Shown here: positions 57,291 through 64,000 of the stretch, piece by piece
Numbering within the stretch: the stretch's first letter is position 1
Layout: each line of letters begins with the position of its first letter
Source: Elephas maximus indicus
Lineage: Eukaryota > Chordata > Mammalia > Proboscidea > Elephantidae
Reading direction: 5' to 3'
DNA: 64,000 nucleotides
Assembly (NCBI RefSeq): GCF_024166365.1
Contig: NC_064821.1
Coordinates: forward strand, 49,999,093-50,063,092
Program-made: the position numbers and the translations under genes
Notes under the pieces: model-generated
The model's input: only the letters and a program-made list of their open reading frames with translations
What the model was told of the DNA's origin: nothing
Databases searched by the model: none

Positions 57291-58474
57291 AACTAGAGAG
57301 CACCATTCCATATAGGATGGTATATTAAAAATTATTTCTTAAATTTCTTTTTGTGGTTGGTTTTGGTACCTTAATTATTTTCAGTGATAATGTAAGTTTA
57401 AAGGCAGAAATAATTGAACCAATTACTAAGTTAGTTGGAGGAATTCCTTTCAGTTGTATATTTGGAGCAGCTTTTTATTATATTATTATATTTATAACAT
57501 AATTTGAACTAGTTTATTACTGAAATAAATGATTCTCATGTCTAGATTCCAAAACAACGAAGTGAGATGACTAGAGAAAATCTTTCTGTAGAAAACCTAG
57601 TTATCTTTTCTTGCTATTTTGCATTTTATTGTCCTAGTCTTTTTGACGTTGCCTTAATTAAAAACTAAACTGTACTTCATGCAGCCTTTGTGAGTGCATT
57701 CATTGGTTTCTCATAGGAGAAAGCGACCATACCCAGTTTTGTTTTAATGCCTTTTTTCAGTTCTCAAGAGCTGTTTTGGGTTCATTTTAAAAGTCTGTGT
57801 CAATAACGTGATGCTGGTTGTTTTTGGTAGTTGCCCAGTGGAGTGTGAAGTGCTGTAATGGGAGCTAGCAGACTCTGGAATCCAGTTAGACCGTGAAAGG
57901 GGCCATAATTCCCATCAGACACTACGCCAAGTAGGCATTCATAGGTTTACTTTTCTGTAGTGTATCAAGAAATGTGATTATTTTATACATAGAAAAGTTT
58001 TTTTTAGTGGGCTAAAGTTAATATTAGATTGTTTAGGGATGAATGTGGTAGGAATAAGAAGTATGAAATGAAGTTGTTGAGAGTGTCTATAGGAAATTAG
58101 GTTTTTGTTGTTCAGCAAGCATAAGCCCGGAAGCCACCAAGCTCTCAGGGCTTTTTGTCTTGTCTTAGATGGAGATAAATAATGAAAGCAGTGTGGTGAC
58201 TGTTACGAAAGCACTGAGGAGGAGGGCCATCTACATAGTTGAGAGTTAGGATGGAGAAAGGTAGGGAATGTCTGGGAAGCCCTTTCTGTTTTGGCAGAAC
58301 AGAAAACTCTACCACTAGAATTAGCAGAAGCAGCACAAATGAGGAAATGATTTAACAACACTTATTGTTTCCCCGTGACATTGTTCTGGCCTGATACCAG
58401 AGAGTTCCTTTTGTAATTGTGAATAAACTTGAAGAGGCAAAATGGGTGAAGGGAAAACAAAACACAGGCTTTCC

Positions 58475-59065
58475 TTTTTTTAGTGTTTTATTGTGTTTTG
58501 GGTAAAAGCTTACACAGCGAATTAGGTTCCCATTGAATGATTTTTATGCACATTGTTCCGTAACATTGGCTATAGTTTTCACGGTGTGTTGGCATCCTCA
58601 TTATTTCCATTCTGTGTGTTCTGTTTCCGTTGATCTCGCTTCCCTTCTCCTCCTTGCCTTCTCATCTTTGCTTTGGGGTAAATGTCGACTGTTTGGTCTC
58701 ATATAATTGATTGTTTAAAGGAACACATGACTCATGGTTAAAGGTGATCTCCGGAAATAGCTTCAGTCCCAAGTTCAAATGGTATCTTAGGGCGATAGAC
58801 TTGGGGGTTCCTCTGGTCTCTATATTCATGGGTGTAATAAACCAGTCTATTGTTTGGCTGAAGGGTGACCTCCGGAAATAGCTTCAGTCCCAAGTTCAAA
58901 GGATATCTTAGGGCAATAGACTTGAGGGTTCCTCTAGTCTCTATCTGTCTGGTCGGCCTGGCCTTTTTTAGGAATTTGAATTTTGTTCTACATTTTTCTC
59001 CCATTCTATCTGAGACTTTCTTCTATTGTGTCCCTAGTCTGAATGGTCAGTAGTGGCAGAGTTTA
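58475..59065 (-). repeat. L1 3' UTR, antisense, with an internal tandem duplication
   Basis: Same L1 type as 16758-17540 (TGTTTTGGGTAAAAGCTTAC, TTTGAATTTTGTTCTACATT). A block of about 90 bases is present twice, near 58742-58835 and 58864-58957, offset 122 bases. A minus-strand frame through both copies (58738-59004) is an artefact. Confidence 0.82.
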
Positions 59066-59124
59066 CTTTTTAAATTGCCTGTTAGTGGTGGTGGGGAGGA
59101 AACCATGATTAATTATTGACAAAA

Positions 59125-59395
59125 AAAGCAGCAGCAACAACAGTCATCACAGATTGAGCACCTAAGATGTGCCAGGCACAATTAGGCACTCACAGATTTT
59201 AATTCATTTAACCTTTGCAATAATCAGATACTCTTATTTTCCCTGTTTCACAGATGAGTAGACTGAGGCAAAGAATTATTAGCTAACTTGCCTAGGGCAC
59301 GTATTTAGGAATTGGGAGAACTAGAAAATGAACGTGGGTTGTCTGGCTCTTGAGAGCCCTGACTCTTAACCACTGTACTATGTGCATCGCCTTTC
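59125..59395 (+). repeat. MIR SINE, nearly full length
   Basis: ATTGAGCACCTAAGATGTGC, TTTCACAGATGAGTAGACTG and CTGACTCTTAACCACTGTAC span most of the element. Confidence 0.9.
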
Positions 59396-60624
59396 AAAAT
59401 ATTTATTGTTTTACTATTCTGTGCAGTAATATTAAATGTCTGTGTCTAATTTGAACTTAACTGTTAGGTTAAATTTTATTTGCCTCTTGATGCAGGAAAG
59501 CTTGGAAAAAAGGGGGGCATTATTAGCAGTTAAGACATCTCTGGGTCACTTAAATTGAATGAGATCTAGGCCTTTCAAATCATTGCTCTTCAGAATCATT
59601 CAGACTTTGTTTACGAAGAGCAGAATTGTTCACTGAGATTCAGTTTAATGTTTGTTATAGCTAGTTTGTTTGTTTTTTATCAGATGGGTGTCACTGTGAC
59701 ACTACAGAGTTTTAGTTTTGTTTTGTTTCCCTATCGTGTATTTATTTTTTAATACTCCGGGATGTTTATATAGTGAATACGTATAGTGTGCTTATACCTG
59801 TTTTATAAAAGATTTGGAGTTTATTTTAAATGATTATGGAACTTTATCATTGTAGGCCTTTTGCTCAAATCTTCTTTCTGGCAATATGTTTTATACCATC
59901 TTCTAGAAATATATGATGCGGGGAAGGGGCTGCCTATAGGTTTTGGTTTTGGACTATATATGGTGTACAAAATACTTTGTGTGCCATTTTTCTTAATTTT
60001 GGATATTGGAACCTCTTGGAAGAAGAAGGTTGTGCTGAAGATGTCACTAGATTTTTAACAAACCCAAAACATTCTTTGTTAGAAAAGTTAATATAAAGTT
60101 ACTGTGTTGCCACGATGATGTGTTAATTACAGTTGCAGGCAAAATCTTTAGTAGTTTGCCAACAACAGTATAATTGCAGCACAGAGACTTTGAGATATTA
60201 GGTAAACAAATTTATTCTGAAGAATAAGAAGGCTTTTAAGTACAAATCTTGTTTTGACTGCTTATTTTCTAGGGCTCAGTAATTAAAACATTATTTCTGC
60301 ATCATAGTTGGAAAGAAGGCATAGGAAAAAGGGAGGTAAAATTGAGGGATTTAACAGACTTTGTAAGGCCAGTTTTGACTTGAAGGTGCTCCAAGAGAGA
60401 AAAGGTCGATTGTGATTCATCAGTGAACCTTTGAAACATTTTGTGATAGTCATTTTGAAGGTATTTATCTATTTATCTTAGATATGGTTCTTTAGGAAGC
60501 CTTTACATAAAAGATACTGTCTTGCTCTTCTGTATCTCTCCTAAATAATCAATGTCAGCTACAACCCAAAGAATAAAAAGTTTGACGACAGAAGGGAAAA
60601 GGTGTGAAAGTTGTATGTTCTTGT

Positions 60625-63085
60625 TGTCGTTAGGTGTCATTGAGTTGCTTCCAACTCATAGCGACCTTATGTACAACAAAACAAAACACTGCCCCATCCT
60701 GCGCCATCCTCACAATCATCACCATGCTTAAGCCCATTGTTGCAGCCACTGTGTCAATCCATCTCGTTGAGGGTCTTCCTCTTTTTTTGCTGACCCTCTG
60801 CTTTACCAAGCATGATGTCCTTCTTCGGGAACTGATCCCTCCCGATCACATGTCCAAAGTATGTGAGATGCACTTTTCCCTGTGCTTGCTTCTGAGGAGC
60901 ATTCTGGTCATACTTCTTCCAAGACAGATTTGTTCATTCTTTCGGCAGTCCATGGGCTATTCAATATTCTTCTCCAGCACAGTAATTCAAAAGTGTCAAT
61001 TCCAGTCTTCCTTATTCATTGTCCAGCTTTTGCATGCATATGAGGCTTCTGAAAACATCATGGCTTGGGTCAGGTGCACCTTAGTTTTCAAGGAGACATC
61101 TTTGCTTTTTAACACTTTAAAGAGGCTTTTTGTAGCAGATTTGCCAAATGCAATGCGCTTTTTGATTTCTTGACTGCTGCTTGCATGGGTGTTGATTGTG
61201 GATCCAAGTAAAATGAAATCCTCGACAACATCGGTCTTTTCTCCATTTATCATGATGTTGCTTATTGGTCCAGTTGTGAGGATTTTTGTTTTCTTTATGT
61301 TGAAGTATAATCCATACTGAAGGCTGTGGTCTTTGATCTTCATCAGTAGGTGCTTCAAGTCCTCTTCACTTTCAGCAAGCAAGGTTGTATCATCTGCATT
61401 ACACAGGTTGTTAATGAGTCTTACTACAATCCTGATGCCCTGTTCTACTTCATCTAGTGCAGCTGCTCGGATTATTTGCTCAGCATACAGATTTAATGTT
61501 GTTGTTGTTAGGTGCCATTGAGTCGCTTCTGACTCATAGCGACCCTCTGCACAACAGAATGAAACACTGCCCGGTCCTGCAACATCCTTACAATCGTTGT
61601 TATGCTTGAGCTCATAGTTGCAGCCACTGTGTCAGTCCACCTTGTTGAGGATCTTCCTCTTTTCTGCTGACCCTGTACTCTGCCAAGCATGATGTCCTTC
61701 TCCAGGGACTGATCCCTCCTGACAACATGTCCAAAGTATGTAAGACGCAGTCTTGCCATCCTTGCCTCTAAGGGGCATTCTGGCCACACTTCTTCCAAGA
61801 CAGATTTGTTCGTTCTTTTGGTGGTCCATGGTATATTCAATATTCTTCGCCGGCACCACAATTCAAAGGCGTCAACTCTTCTTCAGTCTTCCTTATTCAT
61901 TGTCCAGCTTTCACATGTAACAGATTTAATAGGTATGGTAAAAGGATACAACCCTGACGCACACCTTTCCTGACTTTAAACCACACAGTATGCAATTGTT
62001 CTGTTCGAATGACCGCCTTTTGATCTGTGTACAGGTTCCTCATGATCACAATTAAGTGTTCTGGAATTCCCGTTCTTCACAATGTTATCCATAATTTTTT
62101 ATGATTCACACAGTCAAGTGCCTTTGCATAGTTCAGTAAAATACAGGTAAACATCTTTCTGGTATTCTTTGCTTTCAGCCAGGATCCATCTGGCATCAGC
62201 TGTGCTATCCCTGGTTCTGCGTCCTCTTCTGTATCTGGCTTGAATTTCTGGCAGCTCCCTGTGGATACACTGCTGCAGCCTCTTTTGAATGATCTTCAGC
62301 AAAATTTCGCTAGTGTGTGATATTAATGATATTGTTCAGTAATTTCCGCATTCATTCAGGTCACCTTTCTTGGTAATAGGCATAAATATGAATCTCTTCC
62401 AGTCGGTTAGCCAGGTAGCTGTCTTCCAAATTTCTTGACACAGACGAGTGAGCACTTCAGCACTGCATCTGTTTGTTGAAACATCTCAATTGGTATTTCA
62501 TCAATTTCTGTAGCCTTGTTTTTCCCCTAATGCCTGCGGTGCAGCTTGGACTTCTTCCTTCAGTACTTTTTCAGTGCTTTTGAACATCAACCAGTTTTTT
62601 TGATATCATGACTCTGTGTATTCCTTTCATCTTCTTTTGATGCTTCCTGCATTGTTTAGTATTTTCCCTGTAGAATCCTTCAATATTGCAACTCGAGGCT
62701 TGACTTTTTTTCTTCAATTCTGTTGGCTTGAGAAATGCCCAGTGTGTTCTTGCCTTTCGGTTTTCGTCTCCATGTCTTTGCACATGTCATTATAATACTT
62801 TGTCTCATTGAGCTACCTTTTGAAATCTTCTGTTCAGCTCTTTTATGTTATCATTTCTTCCGTTCAGTTTAGCTACTTGATGTACAAGAGCAAGTTTCAG
62901 AGTCTCTTCTGACATTCATTTTGGTCTTTTCTCTCTTTCCTGTCTTTTTAATGACCTCTTGAGTTCTTTATGTATGATGTCCTTGCTGTCATTCCACGAC
63001 TCGTCAGGTCTTCAGTCATTAGTGACCAAGGCATCAGATCTGTTCTTGAGATGGTCTCTCAATCCAGGTGGTATGGTGAGGATAA
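60625..63085 (-). mobile_element. Long RTE/BovB-type LINE, antisense, with a second RTE nested inside
   Basis: From the 3' end near 60625 (TGTTGTCGTTAGGTGTCATT) back to the endonuclease-RT linker near 63085, about 2.0 kb without the nested copy. Minus-strand frames: 60996-61382 (KHLLMKIKDHSLQYGL..., KTKILTTGPISNIM), 62114-62302 (reverse transcriptase start, MLKIIQKRLQQCIHRELPEI) and 62571-62783 (linker). Broken by frameshifts and stops. Lies in KIF1B intron 2. Confidence 0.92.
61498..61919 (-). mobile_element. 5'-truncated RTE nested within an older RTE
   Basis: A 422-bp RTE 3' end (GTTGTTGTTAGGTGCCATTG to GTCCAGCTTTCACATG) flanked by ACAGATTTAAT at 61487-61497 and 61920-61930. The host RTE continues directly across the duplication (CAGATTTAATAGGTATGG). 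Confidence 0.93.
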
Positions 63086-63439
63086 ATTCAGGATCATCTA
63101 CATGTTGCACTTGGGAAAAGATACAGCCAGGTCTTAGTTTCTGCTGCTGCTGTCAGGAAATCAGCCTTGAAACCAGGAGGGATTTGGATGTGATGGTGAG
63201 CCAAGCGCCAGAGGTGAGGGTGAGCAAAGGGATTTATTTGAGCCGTCAGAAGATAGCCTAAACAAAGACTCTAGGGGAGTCCAGAATATGGTTATGATAA
63301 CAGCCATTGTAATAATAGTAGCTTAGTTTGACTTCCTCCTTGAAACATTTTCCTTTCAGCTCTCAGAACCCATGCTGTTCCCATTGCCTTTTTCCCCTTG
63401 GCCATTCTCAGTTCTTCCTTACCTTCTTATGTTAAAAGT

Positions 63440-64000
63440 ACAGCAGGGCTTTGTCTACAGATCTCTTCTCCACCTGTCTACAGAGAAGACAGACTCCCTA
63501 GGTGATTTCATCCTCTTCTAAGGCTTTCAATGTCGCCGAGATGATGGTGACTCCCAAATTTATTTCTCCAGCCTGGACTACTCTCTAGAACCCTAAACTG
63601 ACACATTCAACTGTAACTTAACTCTGCTCTTAAGTCAAGGTCTTAAACTTAACATGTCCTGAACAGAACTGTTGTTTTTTCCACCCAAAGTGGCTCCTCC
63701 TCAATCTTACTCATTATTCTAGTTGCTGTGACCAAAAATATTAGAGTCATTCTTGCCACATGCAGTCCAACAGTAAGTCTGTTATCTCTGCCTTCACAGT
63801 CTACCCTGAATCCAATTACTTTTTACCATTTCTACTCTAATCAAATATTCCAATAGCCTCCTGTTTCTCTGCTTCCCCTCTTGCTCCCATGCAGTAACCA
63901 GAGTCATATTTTTAAAATGTAAATCAGATCATGTCACTCCTTTTGCTTAAACTCCTTCATTGGTTTCCTGTCACTTTTAGAATAAAATTTAAAATCCTCA
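63440..64000 (+). repeat. L2 LINE fragment
   Basis: In L2 order: AAACTTAACATGTCCTGAAC, CAATAGCCTCCTGTTTCTCT, AATCAGATCATGTCACTCCT, TTAAACTCCTTCATTGGTTT. Runs past the window end. Confidence 0.85.

Larger units (their letters stand above)
29450..64000 (+). other. KIF1B: KIF1B gene, 5' part (promoter-proximal exons 1-2; continues beyond window)
   Basis: The gene is identified from the coding part of exon 2, which encodes a KIF1B N-terminus. The upstream CpG island with a spliced non-coding first exon fits the usual KIF1B layout, in which translation starts in exon 2. Intron 1 spans 29768-44131 and intron 2 starts at 44313 and does not end in this window. The product is a plus-end-directed kinesin-3 motor that carries mitochondria and synaptic vesicle precursors along microtubules (family knowledge). 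In human the upstream neighbour is UBE4B on the same strand; I see no UBE4B exon here, so the left part is taken as intergenic. The transcription start is approximate. Confidence 0.93.
44313..64000 (+). other. KIF1B: KIF1B intron 2 (5' part; no acceptor found in window)
   Basis: Starts at the GTGAGT donor. Exon 3 should resume with the second and third bases of a Ser codon followed by Ile-Ile-Asn-Pro codons; I found no such match before the window ends. The interval is filled with AfroSINE, RTE, L1, L2, MIR and MLT1-type fragments listed separately. Stretches about 47000-48020, 51000-51940, 57300-58470 and 59400-60620 hold nothing I can name. Confidence 0.75.

Noticed and set aside
58738-59004. 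An 88-codon minus-strand frame with a repeated peptide
   Set aside because: The peptide repeat follows from a tandem duplication in an L1 3' UTR; no start context, domain or conservation evidence.
44313-64000. KIF1B exon 3
   Set aside because: No segment encoding the expected Ile-Ile-Asn-Pro continuation after an acceptor was found, so it most likely lies beyond the window.

Overview
This is a eukaryotic, mammalian window, most likely elephant (Loxodonta or Elephas) or a close afrotherian relative. The taxonomic call rests on repeats. Many copies of a tRNA-derived SINE of the AfroSINE type are scattered through the window. There are also several copies of an RTE/BovB-type LINE whose 3' end carries the ACCTAACAACAACAA tail, and a lineage-specific L1 group with long 3' UTRs. 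Mammal-wide MIR, L2, MER5-like, MLT1-type and old L1 repeats fill much of the rest. No prokaryotic gene organisation, CRISPR array or RNA gene was seen.

Only one host gene is supported: the 5' part of KIF1B (kinesin-3 motor), on the + strand. A CpG island (about 29040-30110) holds the promoter and a non-coding first exon that ends in a consensus donor at 29767. Intron 1 is about 14.4 kb. Exon 2 (44132-44312) carries the start codon at 44207 and codes for the first 35 residues plus one base of the KIF1B motor domain. It is followed by a GTGAGT donor. Intron 2 runs past the end of the window; I did not find exon 3.

Bases 1-29000 are intergenic and dense in transposons. They include a three-level nest at 2256-5449 (old L1, then an RTE, then a younger L1 carrying a 3'-transduced segment). 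A near-complete RTE with target-site duplications and an internal inverted duplication lies at 13224-16746, itself inside an L1 3' UTR that is inside an MLT1-type LTR. Two younger L1s sit tail to tail at 21560-24633. The stretches with least recognisable repeat are about 8563-10580, 19245-21555 and 27650-28960.

Bases 29768-64000 are KIF1B introns 1 and 2, with scattered SINEs, L2 and MIR fragments, and LINE fragments mostly antisense to the gene, including two long RTE copies (54130-55240; about 60625-63085, with a second RTE nested inside).

All open reading frames longer than about 100 codons in this window are either LINE ORF remnants, antisense frames of LINE 3' UTRs, or stop-poor frames in the CpG island. 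Repeat names are from recognition of sequence motifs by eye; no alignment or RepeatMasker run was possible.
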